DNA of 64,000 nt from Psettodes erumei. Lineage: Eukaryota; Chordata; Actinopteri; Pleuronectiformes; Psettodidae. The stretch covers positions 1,922,001-1,986,000 of the forward strand of contig JAFBJZ010000635.1 of assembly GCA_016785225.1 (NCBI GenBank). Direction: 5' to 3'. Position 1 is the stretch's first letter; each line of letters opens with the position of its first letter. Below, one piece after another: positions 48,801 to 61,697 of the stretch. Below the pieces are notes generated by a model. It did no database searches. It was not told where the DNA came from and was given only the letters and a program-made list of their open reading frames with translations. The position numbers and the translations under genes are program-made.

Positions 48801-49605
48801 GCTGAAGCAACCTGTTTTTAAAAGCCTTTCCTAATCTGCTACTGAGCTCACAAAAGGTTCAGCTATGGTGTTCACGTGAACTTTAATCACTTTCAGTTCA
48901 CATTCTCGTGGGTCGGCACTGTGCTGTACCTGAGGTTCATGTCCCCGTGCAGAGCCAGAGTCAGGATGTTGGAAAGAATTCCTCCAGGACAGCAGCCGCA
49001 GACCAGAACCACCACAGCCATCATTTCGGCCAGCTGGAACGCCTACAGTATGAAATGATAATGTCATCCCACTGATAACAGAGATGTAAGTAATGCAGGG
49101 GATGGAGCAGCCATCCTGGCATGATGTTCATTCTGTGATCCAGGAGATTACTGGTAAATAAGTATATTTACAGTATATATAGACACCAAGCAGCAACACC
49201 AACCTTAGCCAAGCAAAAGGCTGTAAGAGGCATGACACCAAACTGGGCCAGCAAAGCTATCGCCACCCCCTTAGGCTTCACTAGGTGACCCTGGAGAGAA
49301 GGGAAGAGATGTGTAATATAAAAATGTTCTGTGTCCCTAAAAGTGGCGGTCATGTATGAATGGAGTGTTTCTGACATCACCTTGATCTTGGAAACCTCCA
49401 TGGTGCATCCCAGTGAAACCATGGTGATCAACAAGACAACTACCATGAGTATGCTTAAGATTTTGTCCATCACTGGTGATACAACGTCTCCGTTAACAGA
49501 GCTGGAGTTGGCAGCCGTCATGTTGAATGAGCTGAAGCTGTTGTTTGTTTGCCACAAATCTGGATCAGGAACCAGATGAGCTGCGGGGTCCCTGGTACCT
49601 TCCAT
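45825..49605 (-). CDS. slc10a1: Sodium/bile-acid cotransporter SLC10A1 (NTCP-type), 356 aa
   Basis: Plasma-membrane Na+-coupled bile salt importer (hepatocyte basolateral in mammals). Minus-strand exons, 5' to 3': 49605-49381, 49290-49204, 49042-48930, 48192-47988, 47642-47464, 46686-46487, 45886-45825 (1071 nt, frame intact). The N-terminus has glycosylation motifs (N21-N-S, N28-M-T, N33-S-S). Key family motifs: SLGCTMEVSKIK, Q91 in LLAQFG, GGILSN (S128, N129), T146, and METGCQ (E278, Q282), which correspond to the Na+ site residues S105, N106, T123, E257, Q68 and Q261 of human NTCP. The last exon is a 20-codon tail (ETYWPAPIEVKP...) predicted from a good CTTGCAG acceptor; this part is less certain. 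The ATG at 49605-49603 has G at -3 and +4. The leader before it looks spliced (CTCTTCAG ending at 49630). The choice of SLC10A1 over SLC10A2 rests on length and on its position beside srsf5. Confidence 0.93.
46840..47160. repeat. AT-rich interspersed repeat in slc10a1 intron 6
   Basis: Dense TTATAAA/TTAATAAAG motifs (TTATAAACCATTAAACCATT, TTTATCAGGTCGACCTTTTGAAG, TTTATAAAGGGTT, GTGTATAAGTGGTCAAA) resemble a fish DNA-transposon-derived repeat. The class is not established; ends are approximate. Confidence 0.4.
47775..47838. repeat. Short fragment of the GATTAATCG-type teleost repeat
   Basis: TTTTTGCTCAATAAATTACT followed by GAAATAATTAGTTGCCGAAAT parallels the internal/terminal block of the family described at 13548. 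Located in slc10a1 intron 4. Confidence 0.45.
48193..48929 (-). other. slc10a1: slc10a1 intron 3
   Basis: 0.74-kb intron between the GGILSN exon and the SIMMTSCS exon, with a GTACAG donor and a CCCTCAG acceptor on the minus strand. Nothing else is seen. Confidence 0.7.
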
Positions 49606-49649
49606 GTCACAGGAGCTGCAGATGAGGTACTGAAGAGGAAATGACACAA

Positions 49650-52600
49650 CGGTTAAATCCTTATGCTAACATCCATTACATGCACACACTATCCTCAAAA
49701 GAACTATCAAAACCCTGAAGTCAGATGCTTCTACAGCCTTTGGTGGTTTGAAAATAATGGTATTTCTTTCTGATGTTTCTGCATCTGCCAGAAAGGTCAC
49801 TTTTGTGTTCTAAACTCGCTTGCTTTTGTTCAGACAAGATCATGAGGAACATAATCTTACAGTTCATAGTACACATGATATGGCCCCTGTGAACCTTCAG
49901 CCTAATATTCCATGTTGAGTTTTACAGTTTAAGGCATACAGCAATCGTAAGACATGTGGTATTTGTTATAATTTTACATTGCTTGACATTAAAGCAGAAC
50001 AGTCTCATGATGATGCTGACACCACATTTCTGCAGAAAATGTTAATCTGTGCGACATCCAGGTAAAAAAACACACACGTCACTCTCCTTTTGTGCTTCAG
50101 TGCCAAGTTTATCTGCTTCACCAGAGTTGACAACCAAATCCTCCCTACTGGCGTGCTCACACTGTGTTTGCAGACAATGATTTCACAGGATTCCTCTTAA
50201 CAGTTTTGCTCCCATAAAAAGAAACACCTATTTAAAAAAACAAACAAACACCAACCCAAAATACCACAAAGCTTTCACGGAGATTCATAAATGTAAAGGT
50301 GGGAAGTAAGGTGGTTTAGGTGAGCATTGCATGTTTCCTGACAGGTCAGTTTGCACGAAACAGAAGAGAAAACCCCCAAAATTGGATTCCTTTTTTCCAG
50401 ACACAAATGCATGAAGTGTAAATTGAAAGATATATTTGCAGCTATATTTCATACATTTTATTACCTGTTGGGTCAGAGGTTCCTCCACTTGTCTTTCCTC
50501 TTTCCTCTTCTCTCTGTGACAAAATCTAGCCCTTATGTGTTACCACTGTCTTTGTTTTTCTTGGGATTTGTTGTCAATCATAAATGACACATGAATGCTG
50601 CTGGTTGTATGCAGGTGCCATCTAGTGCACACTTTTCTTTTGCAGCTGGAGAGGAAGAATCACCTGCACCAGGAGAATTTCTCAAACTAATATCCAACAA
50701 CTATATCTGTTAGAAGATTAAATGCATCCTATTGTAGTTTGCCATCACTCAACCCAGTTTTGGTTGGCAATGTGATCATTTAGATCCAAAACACAATTCA
50801 GAAAATTTCCACAGTAGCTCAGGCCTGGAACCAAGTCTTTAATCTATGTAAATGTATGTGACTTTGTGGGTGTTTCTGAGAATTCATCAGTCACAGCTGA
50901 AGTGAGTTGTGTGTGGTTTTAAGTAAATTTGTGTTTTGAAGAACGGAGTCTGTGTGAGAGTCTCAGAGGAAGATCCTGTGAACATTCTCCAAAGCTCTTT
51001 GAATGCTTCCTGTTTGACTTGTTTACGAGTAACTTGCCATTTCATACACAAGAATATCTAAATGATCATCTCTGTCCCTTGACGGTATAATTCATGTAGC
51101 GTTTCCTTATCTTCTACGGCTCTGACTGCAAATCTTTCTTTTTTTAAAATTAGAGGGTTGGAATTCAGGCAGAACACCACAACATCAAAGTTTTGTGGCT
51201 CAGACATGCTGCAAGTGTCATTACATTTCACAATAGAAAACTGTTGGTGGAACAAACATTCAGCAGTTTTGCTTTTACTGATTCTCTAACTGACAGAAAG
51301 TTTATGGGTAACTATTTATTAACTTTTACGAGTGTTCACCTAAAATGACCGAAAAAGGCCTCAGGATTTGTCAAGACCAGGGCACATAAAACAAACATGT
51401 AAATTCTTGTTGTATGTTCTATGCATGTAAGGAGTCTGCAGTATTGCTTCAAAGCTAAGTGAACTCTTGATGTTATCGTCAGGCTCGTTGGCGACAGCAT
51501 TCTGACCAGCCAAGCAGATTAGTCTACTCTGCACATGATCACAAATTATGTACAGTTCCCAGATTGTTACTCCAAAGCTCATGCCAAGGTTTCTTGATGG
51601 CTTTCATGTGCTGGCTGATTCTGCTGTACCACACAAGACTGCAAAAATTATCTGCAGAGCAGAATGAAGGAAAGACGACACTGCACAATGAGGTAACTGT
51701 ACTATATCAGTGATTGTCACCCAGATGCACTGTTCAGTGTTGGGGTCAGTGGCCTATGTGGAAAAGTTGCAGTAATTGTAATTATGCATCTCTGTGGTTT
51801 TCTCTCTCTTTTTAACTTGTTCTCATCTCTGCTTAATTGTTTTAAAACTCTCCAACAAGAAATATTAACAATTTAAACAGAGCCTCCGGTCCAAGGGCTG
51901 TGCCTGGTAGTCCCTTTCATTAATCTTTATCTATTATCCCTTATCCAATTAGCTATCTATCAGATAGTTTGATCACTTGCAGTTTACATTGCTGTAAACA
52001 CCTCTCTTTAGGAAAAGCCCATTCAGGGCACTTTACTACCATACTGAACCTACTTTACCCTTCATTTGATGGTATATCGGACAGTGCACTCCCACCCCCT
52101 CCATAAGTCTTGCAGTGACAACAATGGCAAGAACAAAAAAACATCTTTAATGGTGACTGTGTACTGGGGCCCTTGATGTAGTCTGCAATATGCTGGACAG
52201 GGACAAAAGGAGGGCATTTTAATGGTTTAACAGGCTGGCCCCGCAAGGACATAGGGGGAGGGGAGTGAGTCTTTGCCTGGACTGATCAGCCTCTCTAACT
52301 ATAATTACAGCCCAGTGCTTCAAATGCCTGGATTTTTTTTTTTTTTTTACCACTTTTTCCCTCCACCAGACTCGGCCACAGCTAATCAGTGTTTGAGCTC
52401 CCTGCAGCCTGAATGTTATGGGCTGAAATGGTGCTAAAACACTTCATAACTCAGCTAAGGCCTGAGGGGAATAGCATTAAGGGTGTGGCAAGAAGGCAGA
52501 TGAGAAAAATCATGGTTTGTGTGAGCCCTGCCTCATTATCATATTTTTTCCTGTACCATTATACACATCCCTTGGGTTAATTTAAATGTGATTGTGGTGC

Positions 52601-53680
52601 ACAAACACAGCTAGATGCTTTCTTGCTGTCATCCATGAAGACAGAGAGGCTTCACTGCAGTGGATGCATTATTAAAGCCTGGCCTTATTGTGTTGACGTC
52701 CTTTAAATAGGCTATACGGTTACCGACCATATTTCTTGGTGACCCTGTTTGGCTCTGCCGCTGCAGGACATGCAGTGCAATTCTATAAAATGGTGAATGA
52801 GGGGTAAAATTGGTGGAGAGGACTTGAAATGGAGGTTAAGACAGAGTGGGGGGTGACATAGATCTGACTAGTGGAAGAGATGGGAGGATGAAGGACAGTG
52901 CAGGTCTTAAGCCCTGTGTCTGCAGGGCGATGGAGGGCAGGGTGTCGCCTGCAGCTGCTGTGCCCTCTTGACCTGCCGGGGGAATGGATGAGCCTGCTCC
53001 CAGCTTGTTTTTCTTTTTACACATTGACTGATCCACTGTTGCAGCGCAAAATAATCCACAGTGTAAGCTCCTTATCTACAGCATAATTTTGTGAAAAAGG
53101 AAGCACCAGAGCAGATTATTCGCAATTTGTCCTGTGACCAGCCCCCCACACTACATAACACTGTTTTATTTATTTATTTATTGTCCCACCACCATGATAT
53201 GAAATAGTGTATTCTGAAATAGGTATGCATTGTGGATAATGGTTAATGACTTTTGGATCATAATGGCTATATGTCTAAGAATAAGATAATGATTATTTTC
53301 TTTATACATTATTCATCTGATTTCTTAGAAAATGGAAGAATAAGAAACACAAAATGTTCACATTTTAGGAGCTGAAACAAGTGATTTTTTACAAAAATAA
53401 TTACTCATATATTGAGAGTTTTTCAGGTTAATCTTCAAATAAGGAATTAACAAGTCCTTTAGCTCTATGGTCATAGTCTTCTGACTTTGAGTGACAAAGA
53501 AAGAAAAGAGAAGGAAAGAGGGAAATAAAAAATAAAAATAAACAAATATGGCTTAATTTTAAGTGATAAGCGTAAGGAATCGCCTGATTGGTGCATATTC
53601 ACAGGCTAGTGTAACTGGACCTGAGTGTGTGTCCGCTGGGTGTGTGTGTCCCAAGTGTATTCTTAAAATCCACGTGTCTC
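49650..53680. other. Intergenic region between slc10a1 and max (upstream of both)
   Basis: About 4 kb shared by two divergently transcribed genes. It should contain the slc10a1 leader exon and promoter, which I cannot place. It contains a poly(T) run (52331-52348), a TTTA microsatellite (53165-53182) and a degenerate interspersed repeat (53320-53440). No protein gene is supported. Confidence 0.6.
53320..53440. repeat. Degenerate internal fragment of the GATTAATCG-type teleost repeat
   Basis: AAAATGTTCACATTTTAGGAG, then CTGAAACAAGTGATTTTTTAC and AATAATTACTCATATAT follow the family core (CACATTTGAGAAGCTGGAACCAG ... AAAAATGACTCAAAC). Confidence 0.55.
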
Positions 53681-53719
53681 AGCCATGGCCCTATTTAGCT
53701 GCTCTGACATGCAAATACG

Positions 53720-54193
53720 ACTCGAACTACAATCCCCACAGTGCTCTCGAAGAAAAAAAACGCCGTGACGTAGATGCAAGCGCAATGACGCATGGATGTT
53801 GTAGTTTGCAAATAAACGTCACCTCCTTTTGAAACATTATTAGAGCTCCTTTCTGAGGTTTGCTCACAAATCGCTCGGGAGTCGTCTGTTTTCGAAGAAG
53901 CGTACAGAAACACCCTTCAAGAAATGATGTTTTTCCCCCAAATGGTGCGGGGAAACATTCCCCGCGAGACTATAATTCCCGTACACCCCGGGAATGTGGC
54001 GCGTGCGTGCTTTGCAGCGGAAGGCTCGTGTGTGGAGTGTAGTCACGTGGAGACGGCAGAGTCCACCTCGGTTCTGTCCAAACAGAACGTGAGCTGCTAG
54101 CAGTGTGACTGTTGGAGCGCCGCTCGGTGCTAAGCCGATTCATGTTGTTTTTTTAGCCTCCCGTCCCTTTAATCCAAACTATTTTATCGAAGA
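53720..54193 (+). promoter_or_regulatory. max: max promoter and 5'UTR with ZNF143/THAP11-like motifs and a CACGTG E-box
   Basis: CpG-rich sequence upstream of the max ATG. Three stretches resemble the ACTACAATTCCCA motif of ZNF143/THAP11: ACTACAATCCCCACAGTGC (53726-53744, +), ACTACAACATCC on the minus strand (ending 53805), and ACTATAATTCCCGTACA (53969-53985, +). A canonical E-box, CACGTG, is at 54044-54049, about 150 nt before the ATG. The transcription start is not visible but is probably between 53950 and 54130. Confidence 0.6.
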
Positions 54194-56835
54194 ATGAGTG
54201 ATAACGATGACATCGAAGTCGATAGTGACGTGAGTATTCGTACTTGACGCTTTTTGCTGATGTTATTTTGCTAGCTGGCGATTTTAGCTGCACTAGCTCC
54301 TCAGCTAGCGTTAGCCACCAGTAGGCTGCCTAGCTTTGCTTTTTTGCCTTAAGTATTGCTTTCGGGATTCCAGTTAATTAATAAGAGACGCTAGCCTTTA
54401 TTGTCTCCGAGAAATGCTAAATTATTTTACTTTCTAGTGACCTCAGCGAAACAGTCAGATTTGCTGAACAATTATGGCTACAATTGTACTTTTTGTTCTG
54501 TTTCTTTGCAGGAAGAATCACCGAGATATCACTCTGTGGTGCGTAATGCTGGGGGGGATTTGTCCAGTGTCGAAAAATGTCTCTGTTGTTGCTAAATTAA
54601 TCTATCCATCACAACCTCCTTTTGTTTTTTATTGTATTTATTGATTTGGTATTTAACCGATTGGTAAAGATTGGTCTCTGGAGGTGGATGTTACTTCAAA
54701 GAGAATGTGAAAGTGTTGCTCTCTGCCTACATTTATAATTCTCATTAATATCTGTGCACGGCAACTTTCCGTCATTTTCTGCACCGTTGAAATAGTTACC
54801 CATGCATTTGTAATTGAGTCGCGATTGTTCCTCGGCGTCAGCGTTAGTCGAGCATTGCAGGGTATCCCCCATCCTGTGTGTACGCGGCCATAGGGAGACG
54901 GTGACACGACGTCTATATTTAGACCAAAGCTTTATCCCGCTACAAAGGCATTTTTGTTGCAGGTTTATCATTATTTCCTAATAACACAAAGCTGTTTCCC
55001 TCCCGTGTCGAGGTGGCGCTCGGTCAGTCGTTTCCGCGTCGTTTTCCCCCCCCGGCGCGGCTGCACCTCACACCGCGGGGATTCCGTTCATGATTTGTAA
55101 ATTACACATCTAGGTCACCTCGGTAAAGAGAGACCGCTTTATTTTGCGCTGCATCCACGGTGATGATGGGGGGCGGCCGCGCCTGCATCTCGGACAAGCC
55201 TTCGTGTCAGGAAGGGGTGCTGCGGGATGTTTTTCCTGTGTTGCAGCCAGTGATTAGAGCCATCTTCTCTCCACAGGCCACTAAAGGGCTGGCAGCCTAA
55301 ATGAATGACGTATAGCTGCATCGCATAGCGGCGAGAAAAACAACCTGCACGACTTGGTTAATGCGCCGGCACCCCCAGCCTGTGGCCAGAATTTAAATGC
55401 TTAAAAATATTTAAGAAAAGGAAGAAAGTCGTGTTACATTTTATCATATGGATTAGTGATATAAAGGTTGATAAGAGCTTGAATGCCGGTGCCCTCCAAC
55501 AGACCTCAGGCTTACTGCTTCAAAGCGTCCGTCAGCTCAGATACAGACAAGAGAGACTCAAACCTGATTTCAGCTCAGTTAGCATCATTTAACTTGATTA
55601 CAGAAGTTATGAGCATAAATATGTATGTGCCCATCAGAGTCCCACATCTTGTCCGTTCCGGATGTGACTTTACGAGAAAAATCTGCACTTAATGCAAACA
55701 CGGTGAAATGATTTCGCTTACAAATTCTTAAAATGATGATTGCTCTTTCCTAATGAAACTATGGCCCCTTTATTTTTGGTCTGCATTAAGCAAGACTGCA
55801 CCAACAGCAATTACCAACTTCATTTAATAAAATCAGACCAGTCTGAAGTAAATGTGTAGTTTTCTGTGGCATTGATCAATTTGACTCCCATCTATTAAGA
55901 TATTACATTAGTAGCAAAACTTGACATCACTCAAATGCTAAATTTATTAATAGCTGCTGCACAGTTGCCAGTTTTTCGCCAGCTGTCTGTCATTTCCACA
56001 GCTTTATCAGGTTGTGGGGAAAAAGACTGCTGGACTGGCAAATAGACAGCCCATTGTGTCGTATATCACTAAATCATACGGAGCGCTGTTTCTTGTTCCA
56101 CAACACCATCTCTGGCCCGGCTTCAGTTTATAGACAGTGGCTACACAGAGCCTATAAACCAGGCAGCAGCCCAGAGTTCCTCATTTGCGGGTTCTTTGGT
56201 AACGCACACAATTAACGTTAATTAGCTTCAGCTGAGCAAATTTATCACCAACAGTGGCTGGTGAAGGGAGCAGTAAGCAGCTACAGCTCGTTAAGATGCC
56301 GCCCAAAATGTAAGGTATTATTAAAACTGTGACTTTGACATGCCAGTAAGGCTATAATATTCTTAAACACGGTGGTGGGAGCGGCGAGGCAGACATTGTA
56401 AAGATTTCCACATGTAGATAGTGGGTCTGTTGTCTGTAGATACATCAGTGGGAGAGATAAGAGAGCGTCTGTCTGGTCCAAAGTGAAGCGGGCAGCGAGT
56501 ATGCAGTTTGTCTCGTGTTAGCACTGAATATAGATCGAGAAACAGTTTGTGGTTTGACAATAAATTTTTTATCGGGAAACATTTCATCATCTTTTTTTTT
56601 TTTTAAGTAACACTGGCAGAAATCCACAGACTTGGATTCTCATGTGAGGATGTCATGTTTTATATCCTCATAAATTTTTGGTCACAGCAAGATATCTCGG
56701 TATGTTTAATTTATGGACCAAACAATTAACTAAGAAAATAGTTTTAGAGTTTAAGTGATAAGGGAAGTTTGTGGTTTGTCTTGAATACAGCTTTAAAGTC
56801 AGAATGGCCATGCTGTGTATTTTACACTTTCTGTA

Positions 56836-56866
<31 letters not shown>

Positions 56867-59800
56867 GTTTTGTGTCAGCGGTTTCGTTCGCCTGCAGGAG
56901 TGTCTCTCTTATTCTACTGCTATAAGCGCAAGAAGGTTTTCCTGGTTCTCCAGTGGCCTGGCCAGAGTGTAGGCTTTCACCCAGAGAACGTGAGGCAGCA
57001 GGTAGCAGCTCTTCCGCTCGGCACCTGGAGCAGTTATGCAACGGTGGCGGTCGGGTATGAATAGAATGGAAGCAGCAGCTCAGCCTGTGAAAGGTATTGG
57101 TTTTATGAATAACTGATAATGGTTGCACTCGGGTAATTGGACGCCTGTTTTTGTAACAACTCAGATGGCACATAGCGTACAGCGAGGTCACCACAATATG
57201 TCTGAGTACAATTATCTCTATGCATACAGGCAGTTTGATGTGAGTGAACCTCGGGTTGGGTCGTCAGAGTCTCGTGATTGATATAGAGCGAGTACAGTTT
57301 GTTCTCTATCCCTGAATGTGATGCTCATAATAGTCACATGCATGTAAAATACTTTAACTTCTCTCATTTGGTAAAGTTTGTAAATTTGCAGAGTTGTACA
57401 GAGTAGAGTCGTGCATTGAAAACACATATTTGAGAGTGCATTGGATTATTTGTGGCAGTGTTTTAAATCTATGAGGGCGAAAGCTTTATGACCGTATTTG
57501 ATTTTTATGTCAATGTTGCGTGTTGATTTGTCAGCACTTTATTTTACTGGATTGAATTGATTTTACAGACAAATTAACTGTCTTTGTATATTGACATTGT
57601 GATATGAATATATGATTTAGGACTTGATTCATATCATTCACATCTACTTCAAAGTACAGTTCTGTCACCAGACTTTGTTATAAGAAACTTCAAAATGTCC
57701 GTGTTTTTCGTGCTGAGTGAAACGTGCGAGATTGACAACTCAGCGGTAGAATTAAAGTCTGAAGTGAAGAGCATTTGAGGATGTAGTCACGTCGTCCCAC
57801 ACTTGTTGGGTTAGTCGATGAGCCACGTGTAAGTTTCTGATCCTCCCTTCCCGCTCGCACAAACCCCGCACACCAACGCGCCTGCCAGGCGTCGGTATCG
57901 GTCATGTGTTCTGTTGACGCCGGGGTTAATGCAGGGAGCGGAGTCACGCCTCTCGGCGGCTGTTTTTGTGATACGAGGAGGCGTGTGCTCCTGCTGGATT
58001 TGTGTCCCTCGGACGCTCTGAGGCTTTTGTTGCAACAGGAGCAGCAGCTGTCGCCATGCCAGCCGAACTAATGATGAGAGGGGCAGCGTGAATTTGAAGA
58101 CGTGGTTACTGTCGCGGTGTGTCACCCACGCCGGTCTCTTCGGCCGGCTGTTTTTCTCCTGTGCGTTGTTACACGTCCCTTCCCCCAAACCTGTGCTGCA
58201 GCAAAGGCTTGTTTTAACCTGCGCCCCATCTCGCTCGTGTCTGTCTTGTTTCATGTTGTTGTGAGTCAGATAACGCCACGTCACGTGACCTCCGCTCCGT
58301 CTCCCGTTCAGCCCGACGCGGTGTTGTGGCGACATATAAGATCGGGCCCCTTGGATTGTGGGAGGCGTAAGAAGCGAGATGATTCGCAGAGCGTGCCGGA
58401 ATCTGATTGGGTGTCGGACTTAATGTGTTAGCCTGGTGACAGCATGGATTAGTCCATAATCAGATGTGAGTGGAAGCTGTGATGGTTTGGCCTAAAAAAC
58501 CAGTTGAACTGCAGGCAGCAAACTGATCTCCAGCCTGGCTCTGGTCATGTGACTCCAGCAGCCATCTTAGGCCTTTACACTCTAATTAGAAAACACGCAG
58601 GATGTATGAAACGAGCATCACGTCCGTTATTGTGAACGTAACCATGAATGTCAGCCTGTGCAGGTCATGTGATTAAAGCTGTGTGAAGCAGGAAGCGCAG
58701 GGCGGGCGAGAGAGGACTGTTTAACACAAACAACACTTCTGCAAACCACAAAACGCATCGAGTTGTCCGTGTCCAGTAACACGTTCATGAAGCCACGTTT
58801 CAATCCTGGTCCACCTCTCATCCCAGCTCAGTGCCTCGACTTCGACCAGGTCACGGTCAAACCGCCACGTAATGATGAAGCAACTTCAAGTTCTTTTTTT
58901 TTTTTCCCCTCAATCTTTTTTTTTTTTTTTACCAAGAAGCTCCCGGAGGAGTTCAGATTTGATTTTGTTGATCGATTTGGTCCATCCAAAGTGAAACATT
59001 TTCCACTGTTTGTCTCTTAGCCGGATCTCCTCAGTGACTCTTGGTGCACGTGCACACACATGGTGGTGCCGGGGGGGGTGTGATCAGTTTGGCTCTGAAC
59101 TGAAGCGGCGAGAAAAAGCACAAACTCTTGCACTTAACTTGAGCCCCGGTCGTCGTGTGTGTGTTTAAATTTAGTCGGTGCAGCCTTGGTAGTGATGCAT
59201 GTTCTGATTGGTTTAAAGCAGGATGCCATTCTGGGCTTTGGTAAACTCTGCTGCAGTGCAGTGCAGTTTTCCACTGCGCTGCGAATATACTGATATTTAC
59301 AGCAGGACAATTGTGTTTTCTTCCATCTCAGTTGTTTAGCCGACTGACGTCAGGAGCTCTGTGCCAGATACTTGTAATTAAACTGGGTTCTGACATGTCA
59401 CTGACTTCTCAAACTCCCACACGGACCTGTGATGGTGTGTTCAGACCTGTTGTCTTTAAAACTAAATATAAGCTCCAAGAGCACAATACATATTCTTCAC
59501 AATGTCCTTTGTCACGGTTTGGTTGACGTTGGCAGTTGCCATTAATTTAAATTACTCAGCAATAAAGAGTAATGAGGTTGAGGAAATTCCTGACTTGTAG
59601 ACTGAATATCTTTGCTTTTTTTCCAGTGTTGGTTGGACAGAATCAGATATTTGCAGATCTCACAAATTTGTGATCGGAACGTTTCATTTTTTTGCTCTAG
59701 TTAAAGAAAATTATTGTCAAATTAATCAGTGATGAAAACAATGTCATCATCTTGTTGACGCTTGGCCTCTTTATTCGAAATCAGATAGCAGCTGGTCATC

Positions 59801-61659
59801 GTCGTTCACCTCTCATCTGAGGGTTAGAAATAATTATGGATTTATCTAGTTTTGGTTTCAGGATAAAATCACAGCGTCGTCATCGCTGTGAAGGCAGAGC
59901 AGGACTTGGCAGGAGAGCGGTCAGTGTAGGCGTCGCCACGGCCGGCCGGACGCCCGCCGTCCTCTACCCACGCTGCTCTGCTGCCCGGCTGAAGGCCTTG
60001 TGACTCTTCTCATTGCAGGCAGACAAACGGGCACACCACAATGCGCTGGAGCGCAAACGTAGGGACCACATCAAAGACAGCTTTCACAGCCTCCGGGACT
60101 CGGTGCCCGCCCTGCAGGGAGAAAAGGTTGGTAAAGCCCAGACTGTAAGTTCCCCCCCAGACACACACCTCATTTAAACAATGTTGTACTTTTCCATGAT
60201 TTTTGCTAAAATGTGAAGTGTTTGTGTTCAGTACGTTTTGGCATGAGAGCGTTTTCTGCCGTGAGCTAATCGTAATGATTTCTTGCGACTGCTCGGTGAA
60301 GCAGATGTCTTTGCTTGCTGTGTGTGTGCGTGTCAGTGGAGGGAAATAGTTGGACTGGGAGGAGGGCAGATGGTGGAAGAGTGCAGATTGGCAGCAACGA
60401 GACCGTGATGCAGTCTAAATACTTGGACCCATGTCAGGAAGTTATTATGAGGACATTTTGTTGCTCTCCTTCCTGTTTTGACATCCAGCGACATCGAGAG
60501 CATTTGGAGTGAGTTCTGTACACGGGGCTCGCGGCGTCTTGATTAAACGACCAGCTCAGGGCTCGACATGCGTGTGCGCCGTCGTGGGGCGGGGGCCCTT
60601 TTCAGACGCTGTTTGCTCATAATTTGCACGAAGCGTTTGGTTACAGCCACCTCGGGCCCCGACCCCCACCTCTCTCCCGTGACCATTATATAAAACGCTG
60701 CATTGTTTCTGGCGAGAGGAAGCTGAGTAGATGTGATGAACATGAGGGCCGGGTATGAAACCTCACTGAGGTGCAGCACCAAGAACCTGTCTACTTCTTC
60801 CAGCAGTTAGTTTCTGATCTGAATCCAAATTCAAAGCTTGTATTCAGACACAAGGTTGTTTTTGTTGAACTAATTGCAGGGTTTTGAGGAATAGTGTGCG
60901 TGTTTGTCAAAAGGAAGGTATCAAAGTATTGTTTTCTGTGAGGAAATGGTTCAGCCAGTGGTGAGACGCGTCATTCATCGTGACTCATCTTGTCTCATTG
61001 AGTTGGTAGTTGACAGCTAAACCAGTAGTCACACTCATTAAACGACCACAGCTGAAACAGGTTTTTGTTTGTTTAAAAAAAAAAAAAGGAAGTCAGAACA
61101 CGTCCAGTACAAAGATTTTCTGCTTTTGTCAGTATTCTGTAAAGTTAAATGTTACAGCTCATATGTGATGAGCAGTTTGCCTTTACTGTCTTTCTGACCT
61201 TCTAACAGCAATTAGCAGAGTAAGAAAAATGAATAAAGAAAATAACTCGGTTGCAGCTCGAGCGATAGCCCTGATAATCTAATGCTTTAATTTTGTAAAA
61301 TTGCGCAAAGTTTTCCTGCCGACATCTGGATAGAGTTGGTGTTAGTGTTGAAACGTTAGCCAGCCCTGATGAGCACAACACTTTCTGATGAAGTTTGATT
61401 TAAAGTGAATGAATCAGTCAGGTGTCTTGCAAATGTTTGAGCGATACCCGTTGTCCTTGAGCTGATTTGCAGTTTGTTAACGAGCTGCAGCTCGACTTGT
61501 GTCCGCCGTAATCCAGACGAGCGCTCGGACGGTGCTGTGTCAGGGTTACCTCCCGGCCCTCGGGTGTCAGGCTGAAGTGCTCGAAGATAGTGAGAGGTTA
61601 AGAGGAGGCAAGCTGTGCAGGAGCACACAGTGTTGTCCTAGATTTCCCTGTCTCACCTG

Positions 61660-61697
<38 letters not shown>

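Noticed and set aside
49606..49647. slc10a1 start upstream at the 5' end of the open frame (reading ...SFPLQYLICSSCD before the ATG)
   Set aside because: That frame begins with GTG, not ATG, and crosses a splice acceptor; the ATG at 49605 has a good context.
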